Shown here: positions 6,583 through 14,237 of the stretch, piece by piece
How positions within the stretch are numbered: position 1 is the stretch's first letter
Layout: every line of letters begins with the position of its first letter
Origin: Synechococcales cyanobacterium PMM_0036
GTDB taxonomy: Bacteria > Cyanobacteriota > Cyanobacteriia > Elainellales > Elainellaceae
Direction of reading: 5' to 3'
Length of the DNA: 19,360 nucleotides
Assembly (NCBI GenBank): GCA_949127645.1
Contig: CASBQM010000823.1
Coordinates: 1-19,360 of the forward strand
Notes under the pieces: generated by a model
The model's input: only the letters and a program-made list of their open reading frames with translations
Told to the model about the DNA's origin: nothing
Databases searched by the model: none
Made by a program: the position numbers and the translations under genes

Positions 6583-7206
6583 ATGAACGAGAGTAACTTG
6601 ACCCCGATTCAGATAGAAGATTTGAGTTTTGATGATTTTCCGCGCAATCCTCAGATAGACATTGTTTGCGTTGCGCCCATTCGCACGATCGTCCGCCGTG
6701 AGGAAGAAATTCTGTTAATTCGCAGAGTGCGGAAGGTTGAAGAGATCGATGCTAGCGTCGCTTGTCCTGTCAGTTCCTTCCAGGTCACGGAATCGCCTCA
6801 AACCACGCTAGAAGCGCTAGCCATCCAGGGGATCGGCGAGATCGCAGTCCATGCCAATCAGGAATATGATTCTAATGCGACGTTCACCAACAACTTTGAT
6901 AGAGCGATCGTTGTTCAATTTACTACCAGCGACGATCAAGAGTGGAACTACGGCGGCACACCCGGACATAGCGTCATGGTGTCTGCGGATGGTCATCTGG
7001 ATGGAGACGTGCGCAGCGCTCGCTTCCATGGCATTCCACCAGCGGCATTGGTGGCAGTCAAGGGCGATCAGGCTGTCGCTCACGGCAAACATCAGACCGT
7101 GACGCTGCAACCCGGTGAGACCGTGTATTTTGTCAACAACGATCAGCTAGGCTACTACGGCGATAATACGGGCACGCTTAGAGTCACCTGGTCGATCGTT
7201 GGCTAA
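6583..7206 (+). CDS. Protein with PA-IL (LecA)-like galactose-binding lectin C-terminal domain
   Basis: The protein has 207 residues, ATG at 6583. There is no signal peptide and no membrane segment. The N-terminal 60 residues are charged and unrecognised. From about residue 70 a beta-rich domain follows, ending in GETVYFVNNDQLGYYGDNTG and then LRVTWSIV. This strongly resembles the end of the Pseudomonas PA-IL/LecA family, where YNDVPGTYGNNSGSF carries the calcium and galactose site. D187, D194 and N195 occupy ligand positions, and a Tyr replaces the family Thr. A sugar- or calcium-binding role is therefore likely but not proven, since the match rests mainly on the C-terminal motif. The gene stands alone, with a strong terminator just after it and a hairpin in the leader. 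No good Shine-Dalgarno sequence is visible. Confidence 0.62.
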   Translation: MNESNLTPIQIEDLSFDDFPRNPQIDIVCVAPIRTIVRREEEILLIRRVRKVEEIDASVACPVSSFQVTESPQTTLEALAIQGIGEIAVHANQEYDSNATFTNNFDRAIVVQFTTSDDQEWNYGGTPGHSVMVSADGHLDGDVRSARFHGIPPAALVAVKGDQAVAHGKHQTVTLQPGETVYFVNNDQLGYYGDNTGTLRVTWSIVG

Positions 7207-7238
7207 AGATATTCTCTTCTGGATCTACTGATTTTTTG

Positions 7239-7263
7239 AAAGGGGGCGCAGAGCGTCCCCTTT
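7239..7263 (+). terminator. Hairpin terminator after the lectin-like gene
   Basis: An 11-bp stem (one G-U pair) runs AAAGGGGGCGC (7239-7249), loop AGA, GCGTCCCCTTT (7253-7263). It lies 32 bases after the stop codon at 7206 and 15 bases before the convergent ppk stop. Only a short T run (TTT, part of the stem) follows, so termination may be modest. The symmetric stem could serve both convergent genes. Confidence 0.75.
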
Positions 7264-7277
7264 CGAGTGATTAAGCG

Positions 7278-9422
7278 CTAAAGAGTTGGGCTATTCGATC
7301 GCGTTGCCTTCTCCGTCAGCAGCTTCTGGGCGCTGCGCTCAAGTTCGCCTTCGGCAGGGCAGCGCTGAATGTATGAGCCATCGCTCTGCATATCCCATGC
7401 CTGACGATTATCTGCCATCAAGGTGTCTAGGATACCTTTCAGCTCAATCAGCAGATTGGGATCTTCTATAGGCGTGACGGCTTCTACGCGGCGATCGAGG
7501 TTGCGAGTCATCCAGTCGGCGCTGCCGATATAGATTTCCTCTTTTCCATCATTGTTAAAGTAAAAAATTCGTGAGTGTTCTAGATAGCGCCCGACGATGC
7601 TCATCACCCGGATGTTTTCGCTTAAGTCTTTGACTCCCGGACGCAGACAGCAAATGCCGCGCACGATCACGTCAATTTTCACTCCGGCGTTAGATGCCTC
7701 ATACAAAGTTTTAATGATGTCTGGATCAACTAGGGCATTCATTTTGGCAATGATGTGACCAGATCTGCCGTTTCTGCAATGTTCACCCTCCCGGTTAATT
7801 AGGGCAACCATCTGATTGCGCAGGTTGACGGGAGCCACGAGAAGCTTACGGTACGATCGCTGTTTTGAGAAGCCCGTCAGGTAGTTGAACAGATGGGTCA
7901 AATCTGCGCCCAGATCTTCTCGACAGCTCAACAAACCCAGGTCAGTATAAAGCTTGGCGGTTTTGGAGTTATAGTTACCCGTGCCAATGTGGACGTAGAG
8001 ACGAATGCGATCGCCCTCTTGCCGCACCACTAACACGACCTTGGTGTGAGTCTTTAGCTCAATGAAGCCGTACACTACATGTACGCCCGCTTTCTCTAGC
8101 TTACGCGCCCAGTTAATGTTGTTTTCTTCATCAAATCGGGCTTTTAACTCAATCAAGGCAGCAACTTGTTTACCATTTTCGGCGGCTGTAATCAAGGATT
8201 TGACGATCGGCGAGTCTCCAGAAGTTCTATAGAGCGTCATTTTGATCGCCAGCACCTTGGGATCTAGAGCCGCCGCCGCAATAAATTTCTCGACCGAGGC
8301 GCTAAAGGATTCGTAGGGATGATGCACTAAAATATCGCCCTGCCGAATGATAGAAAAAATGCTCTCCGGCGATTCCTCTGTGGAATCTTGGAGGGAGCGT
8401 AGACGGGGCGGCACGCTGGCAGTCCAAGGTTCGTCTTTGAGCTGCGGCAAGGGAATTGACAGAAAGGACATTAAATCCTTCAGGTTAAGGAGTCCTGAGA
8501 CATCATAGACATCACTTTCGCTGATCCCCATCTTTTCCATCAGCATTTCTCGCATTGCCACTGTTGCCGAAGCTTGGATCTCTAGTCGCACTACCGAGCC
8601 GCCAAACTGCCGCTTGCGTAGCTCCTGCTGGATGGCAATCAGCAAATCATCAGCCTCGTCTTCCTCTAGCTCTAGGTCAGCATCGCGGGTGACTCGAAAT
8701 GGAGAGCATTCCCGAATTGTCATGCCGGGAAAGAGAGATTCCAGATTGTGAGCAATCACCTGTTCTAGGGGCACACCTAGCCACAGACAGGTTTCTCCGT
8801 TGTATTGCCGTAGCTCCTCTGGAAAGGTGATGAAGCGCTGGAGAGTATTGGGTACTTTAACGCGGGCATATCGCTCTACCTGGGTTTCAGGATGTTGAAC
8901 AAGCGCCATCAAGTTGAGGCTAAGGTTAGACATCAGTGGAAAAGGATGGCTGGGATCATGCGCTAGGGGCGTAAGCACCGGGAAGATCTGCTCGTCAAAG
9001 TATCGCCGTAAGAACTGCTTCTGATTCTTATTGATATCGATATAGTCAACCAAATTTACGCCATAGGAGGCAAGCTGAGGGCGCAATACCTTCTCAAAGT
9101 TTTGGTGCTGCTCTGCCACCATAGGGCGTAGCACCTGGCTGATTGCCTCTAGCTGATCCTGAGGCGATCGCCCATCTGGTGAGGTGACGCTCACCTCTGC
9201 CTCTACCTGCTCTTTCAGCACTGCCACCCGCACCATGAAAAATTCATCTAGATTGGAGCTAAAAATAGCGGTGAATTTGAGGCGTTCCAGCAGGGGTGTG
9301 CGTGGATCTAGGGCTTCATGCAGCACACGGCGGTTGAATTCTAACCAGCCCAACTCACGGCTTATATAGCGATCCGAATCGCTGAGATGAGTTTCAGGGG
9401 GATTTTGCTTAACTTTAGGCAT
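7278..9422 (-). CDS. ppk1: Polyphosphate kinase 1
   Basis: The protein has 714 residues from the ATG at 9422 (a TTG four codons upstream is also open). It makes and degrades inorganic polyphosphate by reversible transfer of the ATP gamma-phosphate through a phosphohistidine. Domains run in family order: N-terminal helical domain beginning DRYISRELGWLEFNRRVLHE with SSNLDEFFMVR; head domain; C1 domain with IKMTLYRTSGDSPI and the autophosphorylated histidine in KTHTK (H459); and C2 domain with VHIGTGNYNSKTAKLYTDLG and the second conserved histidine in YLEHSRIFYF. Its length is close to that of bacterial PPK1 (about 690-720). It ends with the normal AEGELERSAQKLL region, so it appears complete. 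The gene is monocistronic, divergent from the membrane protein gene and convergent with the lectin-like gene. No PPX or PhoB-related genes are adjacent, and no Pho box was identified in the 150-base upstream gap. Confidence 0.97.
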   Translation of the reverse strand: MPKVKQNPPETHLSDSDRYISRELGWLEFNRRVLHEALDPRTPLLERLKFTAIFSSNLDEFFMVRVAVLKEQVEAEVSVTSPDGRSPQDQLEAISQVLRPMVAEQHQNFEKVLRPQLASYGVNLVDYIDINKNQKQFLRRYFDEQIFPVLTPLAHDPSHPFPLMSNLSLNLMALVQHPETQVERYARVKVPNTLQRFITFPEELRQYNGETCLWLGVPLEQVIAHNLESLFPGMTIRECSPFRVTRDADLELEEDEADDLLIAIQQELRKRQFGGSVVRLEIQASATVAMREMLMEKMGISESDVYDVSGLLNLKDLMSFLSIPLPQLKDEPWTASVPPRLRSLQDSTEESPESIFSIIRQGDILVHHPYESFSASVEKFIAAAALDPKVLAIKMTLYRTSGDSPIVKSLITAAENGKQVAALIELKARFDEENNINWARKLEKAGVHVVYGFIELKTHTKVVLVVRQEGDRIRLYVHIGTGNYNSKTAKLYTDLGLLSCREDLGADLTHLFNYLTGFSKQRSYRKLLVAPVNLRNQMVALINREGEHCRNGRSGHIIAKMNALVDPDIIKTLYEASNAGVKIDVIVRGICCLRPGVKDLSENIRVMSIVGRYLEHSRIFYFNNDGKEEIYIGSADWMTRNLDRRVEAVTPIEDPNLLIELKGILDTLMADNRQAWDMQSDGSYIQRCPAEGELERSAQKLLTEKATRSNSPTL

Positions 9423-9600
9423 AGTGTTCAGCAACAGATAGGTATGTAGATACTCTCAAAAATATTTGATCCTGAGAAGTATTCTGAATGACATCAAGTA
9501 GCAGTCTGGCTTTTCTGTAGTCTATTGGCTACCTGCCCATAATCTACGGCTTTGTAGTATTCTGCTTAAGCTGTGCATTGCCTATTCAGTGAGCTGCCGC

Positions 9601-11322
9601 ATGTTGTCATTGCATCATTTTTTGACCGCTCCTGTTGCCAAAGTGCCCCGATCGCAGGTGATTTTTTGGTTTGTCCTCAGCCTGACTTTTGCCGTGCTGT
9701 TTGGCATTCTGGGGCTTCAGCAGGGATTTAGAGCCGACTATGTGGTGCAAGATGATGCGCGGCAGCACGTATTCTGGATGCAGCGATTTCTCGATCCGAG
9801 CCTGTTCCCTAACGATCGCATTGCCGACTACTTTCAGTCGATCGCTCCTCCTGGGTATAGCTTTTTCTACCGAATTCCGGCGGCGCTGGGCATTAATCCT
9901 CTCTTATTTAACAAGTTTTTGCCGATGGGGTTGGGGCTGATTACAACCGTCTATGCCTTTGGCATCAGCCTTCAGCTTTTGCCCGTGCCGCTGATGGGGT
10001 TCATTGGCTCTCTGGTGCTGAATCAAAATCTTTGGGTGCAGGACGATTTGGTGTCGGGAACGGCGCGATCGTTTCTCTATCCCTGCTTTCTGGCGTTTAT
10101 CTACTATCTACTGCGGGGTTCATTATTACCTTGCCTGACGGCTATTCTGCTGCAAGGGCTGTTCTATCCCCAGTTTGTGCTGATTATGGTAGGAACGCTG
10201 GTGATGCGCTTGTTCAACGGACGGGGGAGGTTGAAGGGCGATCGTCAAGCTTATCTCTTTTGTGCCGCAGGTTTGGCAGTCGCATTTGCTGTGCTGTTGC
10301 CCTACGCGCTAGAGCACTCTGCTTACGGTGCGGTGATCTCTGCGGCTGAGGCTCGAACCCTGCCGGAATTTGCCATGAAGGCGCGATCGGCGTTTTTCAA
10401 CAACGACTTTTGGATGTTTTGGATCTTTGGTAAGCGGAGCGGCGTTTTCTTTTGGATGATGCCGCTGTCTATTGTGGGACTTGTGCTGTCTCCGGTAGTG
10501 TGGGTCTGGCGATCGCGGTTTCCTTTAGCGGCTCATCTCCGTCATCTCGGCATCTTCGCTCAGGTAGGTCTGGCTTCTTTTGGAATATTTTTTGCGGCGC
10601 ATCTGCTGCTGTTTCGGCTATATCTGCCAAGTCGTTACACCCAGTACACCGTGCAGATTTTCTCTGCGTTTGCGGGGGCGATCGTCGTGACGCTGCTAAT
10701 TGATGCGGTTTTGGGCTGGGCAGAGCGCCAGACCGCGCCTTTAAAGAAAGGCTTGGCAATAGCCCTTGTCTTGTTTTGGGGCGCAGTAGTGCTATTCTCC
10801 CCCAAGCTCTATTTGTTTCCTAAGACTTCCTATGTTAAGGGGACAGTGCCAGATATCTATGAGTTTTTTGCTCAGCAGCCCAAAGATATTCTGGTCGCTT
10901 CTCTAGCGAAAGAGGCTGACAATATTCCGTCGTTTTCGCAGCGATCGATTTTGGTCGGTAGAGAATATGCATTGCCTTATCAGCAAGGCTACTACCGCCC
11001 GATTCGCCAGCGGATTACCGACTTGATTCATGCTCAATATAGCCTTCAGGCTTCAGATATTCGTGATTTTGTCCGGCAGTATGGAGTCGATTTTTGGATG
11101 ATCGATCGCCGCTATCTAACAACAATAGAAGTTGATGAGTATGGTCAAATTCCGATTGGTGACTGGCTAAAACAGTTTAAGCCAGAAATTACTTTGGCAA
11201 CAGAGCGAATGCGGTCAGGCAAAACATTTGCGATCGAAAAATTCATCCGTAAATGCGCGGTTGTCCAGGAAGATGACTTGGTTGTTTTGTCAGGCACCTG
11301 TATTTTGAACAAGCCTTCTTAA
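9601..11322 (+). CDS. Multi-pass inner-membrane protein, possible GT-C type glycosyltransferase
   Basis: The protein has 573 residues from the ATG at 9601; a GTG at 9589 would add four residues, and neither has a clear ribosome site. About ten hydrophobic segments span roughly residues 20-410, followed by a soluble C-terminal region of about 150 residues. Early in the first periplasmic loop there is an acidic pair, D51-D52 in YVVQDDARQHVFW, in the place where GT-C glycosyltransferases carry catalytic acids. The C-terminal part (VPDIYEFFAQQPKDILVASL, YGVDFWMIDRRYL) resembles the soluble tail of large polyprenyl-sugar-using membrane enzymes. This points to transfer of a lipid-linked sugar on the outer side of the membrane, but the assignment is inference; an unrelated transporter or unknown membrane protein is possible. 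The stop codon overlaps that of the convergent NYN gene. Confidence 0.8.
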   Translation: MLSLHHFLTAPVAKVPRSQVIFWFVLSLTFAVLFGILGLQQGFRADYVVQDDARQHVFWMQRFLDPSLFPNDRIADYFQSIAPPGYSFFYRIPAALGINPLLFNKFLPMGLGLITTVYAFGISLQLLPVPLMGFIGSLVLNQNLWVQDDLVSGTARSFLYPCFLAFIYYLLRGSLLPCLTAILLQGLFYPQFVLIMVGTLVMRLFNGRGRLKGDRQAYLFCAAGLAVAFAVLLPYALEHSAYGAVISAAEARTLPEFAMKARSAFFNNDFWMFWIFGKRSGVFFWMMPLSIVGLVLSPVVWVWRSRFPLAAHLRHLGIFAQVGLASFGIFFAAHLLLFRLYLPSRYTQYTVQIFSAFAGAIVVTLLIDAVLGWAERQTAPLKKGLAIALVLFWGAVVLFSPKLYLFPKTSYVKGTVPDIYEFFAQQPKDILVASLAKEADNIPSFSQRSILVGREYALPYQQGYYRPIRQRITDLIHAQYSLQASDIRDFVRQYGVDFWMIDRRYLTTIEVDEYGQIPIGDWLKQFKPEITLATERMRSGKTFAIEKFIRKCAVVQEDDLVVLSGTCILNKPS

Positions 11323-11864
11323 AGTCGAATATCTTCTTGAATTGTAGCCAAGTCGATGTATCGATCGGCAACGCTGATCAATGAATCGCTGACCATAGAA
11401 TATAAGCTTACGACTTCGACCTGCACTCCCTTGTAGGCGATCGCATTCACGGCATAAGTCAAATCACCATCGCCACTGAGTAGCACCATAGTTTTGCAGT
11501 AGTTTGACATTTGCATCATGTCAACCACAAGCTCTATATCTAAGTTGGCTTTCTGGGAGCCGTCGATATGTTGAATCAGTTCTTTTGACACCACGCGATA
11601 GCCGTTTCGCCGCATCCATAGCAAAAAGCCCTGCTGTTTGTCGTTAGTGCGATCGACTCCCGTATAAAAATAGGCTCTCAGCAGCCGTCGCCCTCGCGTG
11701 AGCTTGCACAGCAGCTTGACATAATCAATTTCAATATTGAGATGTAGAGCCGCGTAAAATAAGTTTGCCCCATCCACAAAAATAACAACCTGCTGATACG
11801 GGTCTTCATCAGCCGGAAGAGGTTCTGTTGCAGGGCGTGATCCTTTACACAAGTGCTGCTCCAC
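11319..11864 (-). CDS. LabA-like NYN-domain (PIN-like) protein
   Basis: The protein has 181 residues from a GTG at 11864, with an AGG five bases upstream (within TTAGGCGGAT). The NYN/DUF88 fold is shown by VVIFVDGANLFYA (D31, N34), the acidic NLDIELVVDMM (D109, D115) and LLSGDGDLTYAVNAI (D132, D134). Together these make a PIN-like metal-binding nuclease site, with all acidic residues kept. The family includes LabA of Synechococcus, which affects circadian output, and RNases that act on structured RNA; the cellular role here cannot be told. The first 22 residues look disordered. The gene converges on the membrane protein gene: TTAA at 11319-11322 supplies the stop codon of both, so any read-through would produce antisense overlap. 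Confidence 0.92.
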   Translation of the reverse strand: MEQHLCKGSRPATEPLPADEDPYQQVVIFVDGANLFYAALHLNIEIDYVKLLCKLTRGRRLLRAYFYTGVDRTNDKQQGFLLWMRRNGYRVVSKELIQHIDGSQKANLDIELVVDMMQMSNYCKTMVLLSGDGDLTYAVNAIAYKGVQVEVVSLYSMVSDSLISVADRYIDLATIQEDIRL

Positions 11865-12405
11865 ATCCGCCTAAGCAGAAAGTTTAAGGTTTACTTTAGA
11901 GTCGAATCTTATGCTACGGCGTTCTTGCAATGAAGTAAAGAGCTGCTTAATGTGTCGAAATTTTTGATTCCATAAAGAAATTCCTAGACAAAAAAGTTAT
12001 CTCTAGAAGAAGTTTTTGCCCAGTTTAGATTGCGAACTATGTTATTAGCTTTCCTGTAAACTTCCTTTTACAAACTGCATTGATAGCTACGGAGAAATTT
12101 CAGAACCTTTCTTGTCAGCAAAAAAATCGATCGCAGCTTTACTTCAATCTGCGTCTCGATCGCCGTTCTTAGATCAGTTCCCTGATCGACTGACAAAACT
12201 CAACCCTCCTCACCCCAAGCCTTATCCCGCCCTGGGAGAGGGGCTTCAAACCCAAGAAAAATTTTGGCTCCCTCTCTCCCCGCGTGGTTTGGGGGGTGAG
12301 GGGCAAAGATTATTCAGTCAACTAGGGGGATGACCTCTCAAAAGTGTCCAAACTGTTGGGATAGATTTTCACTGCTAATAAATTTTGATGTTGTGAGTAC
12401 CCTAC
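11865..12405. other. Intergenic region of about 540 bases
   Basis: The spacer lies upstream of the NYN gene (minus) and downstream of the rhomboid gene (minus). Bases 11865-12100 are AT-rich and must hold the NYN promoter, but I see no specific motif. Bases 12204-12304 hold the MITE-like palindrome listed separately. A 73-codon plus-strand frame across 12112-12333 merely reads through that repeat and is not credible as a gene. Confidence 0.6.
12204..12304. repeat. MITE-like long imperfect palindrome of the cyanobacterial intergenic type
   Basis: The element is built as nested inverted repeats. Outer arms are CCTCACCCCAA (12208-12218) and TTTGGGGGGTGAGG (12288-12301). Inner arms are GGGAGAGGGGC (12234-12244) and GGCTCCCTCTCTCCC (12266-12280). 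An A-rich apex lies between them. Similar C/T-rich and G-rich paired elements with GGGAGAGGGG arms are scattered through intergenic regions of many filamentous cyanobacteria. No transposase is encoded, so it is non-autonomous or simply an RNA hairpin repeat. Confidence 0.75.
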
Positions 12406-13122
12406 TTAGAACGGCAATTCTCCAGAGTTAGGTCGTGCGGATGAATCAGAGAAAATTCCAAATAGCGGACCAAGAATTGCGCCAAAGGCAAACCCACCCG
12501 CATGCGCCCAGTAGGCGATGCCGCCGCTCTCCATCCCAATGTTGGTTGGCGCATTTAGGCTAGCGTAGCTGTAGAAAGCTTGCTGAACAAACCAAATGCC
12601 CAAGAACAGCAGCGCCGGAACGCGAATAGGAAAGATAGAAATTAGCGTCAGAATCCTGGCTCTGGGAAACCGCACAATATAGGCTCCCATGACTCCGGCG
12701 ATCGCACCACTAGCTCCCAACGAAGGCACCGTTGAACCTTGAGCAAAAAACCACTGCATTAGACCCGCTAGAATGCCGCAGAGCAGATAAAAGATCAAAA
12801 ATTTGACGTGACCTAACTTATCCTCAACATTGTTGCCAAAAATCCACAGGTAAAGCATATTGCCCAGCAGATGCAGCCAGCCGCCATGGAGGAACTGAGA
12901 TGAAATCAAGGTTGACCACTCTGGCAGTCCTTGCGGAATCACCTGACCCTGAAAACTGGCAGTCAGCTCTGCCGGAATCACGGCTGCCATCCGGAAAAAG
13001 TTGTCGAGTTGTCCCGATGGCAGAGAAAGTTCGTACAAAAAACAAACGATGTTGATCAAAATCAAGCCGTAGGTGACATAGGGCTTGGTGTAGGTCGGAT
13101 TTTCATCACTAATAGGAAACAC
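12406..13122 (-). CDS. Rhomboid-family intramembrane serine protease
   Basis: The protein has 238 residues from a GTG at 13122; its start MFPISDENPT fits the family's N-terminus although the ribosome site is poor. The hallmarks are present: the HxxxxHxxxN motif (H79, H84, N88 in FLHGGWLHLLGN), the catalytic serine S138 in GASGAIAG and the catalytic histidine H207 in WAHAGGFAFG. Six or so membrane segments are evident. The Ser-His pair implies an active protease cutting transmembrane segments within the bilayer; the substrates are unknown. Loop 1 contains WIFGNNVEDKLG, as in other bacterial rhomboids. The gene stands alone on the minus strand, divergent from the Bax-inhibitor-like gene by 295 bases. 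Confidence 0.96.
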   Translation of the reverse strand: MFPISDENPTYTKPYVTYGLILINIVCFLYELSLPSGQLDNFFRMAAVIPAELTASFQGQVIPQGLPEWSTLISSQFLHGGWLHLLGNMLYLWIFGNNVEDKLGHVKFLIFYLLCGILAGLMQWFFAQGSTVPSLGASGAIAGVMGAYIVRFPRARILTLISIFPIRVPALLFLGIWFVQQAFYSYASLNAPTNIGMESGGIAYWAHAGGFAFGAILGPLFGIFSDSSARPNSGELPF

Positions 13123-13417
13123 TGGTTTTCTGGGGGCGACAGGTTACAAGGCTAATACTATGCGAAACCTACCTCTTTTGTCGCCTTGCTAACTTCTAAC
13201 TAAGGGAAGGATTCTAGGAGCAGACCAGAGGTTTAACAAAATTTCAGTATTCAGAGGGCTGCGCATCAAGTCGCACCTCAAATCTCTGAGACTCCATCAA
13301 AACTCAGCACTACAATAATTACAGAGGATAAAAAAGATACAGAAGATGAAAAAGATCGGACACAAGATAATCGATCGCCTCAAAATTCGTTAATCATAAG
13401 TTAACAAAGGAGTCTCT

Positions 13418-14137
13418 ATGAGCAATACTGGCAATTTTCGAGCTGCCATTCGACAAGCCAAAACACAGGCATTAGTGGGACCTAATGTCATCCGCAATGC
13501 CTTGCCCTTCTTGGGTGCTGGATTGATGCTGACTGCGTTAGGCACCTATGGTGGCGTTCGCCTGATTAGCTCTAATCCTGAGCTGTTTATGCCTACTTTC
13601 ATTGGGGCGATCGTACTTGAGTTAGTTCTCTTTTTTATGGCTCGCGGCGTAGCTGAGAGAGGAAATAATGCGATCGCTCTACCTCTTCTAGCAACCTACA
13701 GTCTACTCTCAGGCTACACGCTCAGCGGGCTAGTTTACATTGCATTGGGCAGCGTCGGGATTGAAGGGGTAGGTATGGCGGCTCTCGGCTGCGGCGTAAC
13801 TTTTTTGGTGGCTCGGCAAATCGGCTCCAACCTCTCCGATCGAGATGGTTTGGCATTAGGCAAAACTGTCCAAATCGGCATGATCGCCTTGCTGGTCGTT
13901 CTACTGGGTCAGTTTGCGCTGTCGTTCTTTGGCATATACGCCCCTCAACCCCTAGAAATCGCTATTTCTGGAATTGGAACGCTGCTCTTTGCTGGATGTT
14001 CGGTTGTAGACTTCTACATCCTGCCGCGCACCTATCGAGATGATCAGTATCTTTCGGCAGCTCTATCGATGTACCTGACCTACATCAACTTATTTGTTTT
14101 TATTCTCAGACTTTTGATTTCTTTTAACCGCAACTAA
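13418..14137 (+). CDS. Bax inhibitor-1 (TMBIM/YccA-YetJ) family membrane protein
   Basis: The protein has 239 residues from the ATG at 13418, with a strong AAAGGAG 5 bases upstream. About seven membrane segments follow a 25-residue hydrophilic N-terminus (RAAIRQAKTQALVGPN). The family end is clear: MYLTYINLFVFILRLLISF. Members such as B. subtilis YetJ are pH-sensitive calcium leak channels, with two aspartates controlling the pore. Here the first aspartate is kept (D198 in CSVVDFYILP), but the position of the second (about 221) is threonine in YLTYINLF, so gating may differ. A small inverted repeat, GTTAA...TTAAC at 13389-13405, lies just before the ribosome site. The gene ends in a strong hairpin at 14182-14222. 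Confidence 0.9.
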   Translation: MSNTGNFRAAIRQAKTQALVGPNVIRNALPFLGAGLMLTALGTYGGVRLISSNPELFMPTFIGAIVLELVLFFMARGVAERGNNAIALPLLATYSLLSGYTLSGLVYIALGSVGIEGVGMAALGCGVTFLVARQIGSNLSDRDGLALGKTVQIGMIALLVVLLGQFALSFFGIYAPQPLEIAISGIGTLLFAGCSVVDFYILPRTYRDDQYLSAALSMYLTYINLFVFILRLLISFNRN

Positions 14138-14181
14138 TCGTCAGATTTGTGTCAGCCAGCTCTGTTACTCAGAGTTTTATA

Positions 14182-14222
14182 AATTAGCGGGCAAATCTAC
14201 TCTGTAGATTTGCCCGCTAATT
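14182..14222. terminator. Perfect 19-bp hairpin between convergent genes
   Basis: AATTAGCGGGCAAATCTAC (14182-14200) is followed by loop TCT and the exact reverse complement at 14204-14222. It lies between the stop of the Bax-inhibitor-like gene (14137) and the stop of the GT4 gene (14238), so it probably acts as a bidirectional terminator. There is no long T tract on either side (TTATAAAACT follows on the minus strand), so a processed or stabilising RNA hairpin is the alternative. Confidence 0.8.
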
Positions 14223-14237
14223 GGATTAAATCATCAA

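Noticed and set aside
12112..12333. 73-codon plus-strand frame after the NYN gene
   Set aside because: It starts with a non-AUG codon, has no ribosome site, and its sequence is mostly the two arms of the palindromic repeat.
12330..12431. Tiny plus-strand ORF MTSQKCPNCWDRF... with a CPxC pair that might be a zinc knuckle
   Set aside because: It has 33 codons, overlaps the rhomboid 3' end in antisense, and its G-run is too close to the ATG. It could be a remnant but there is no support for a gene.
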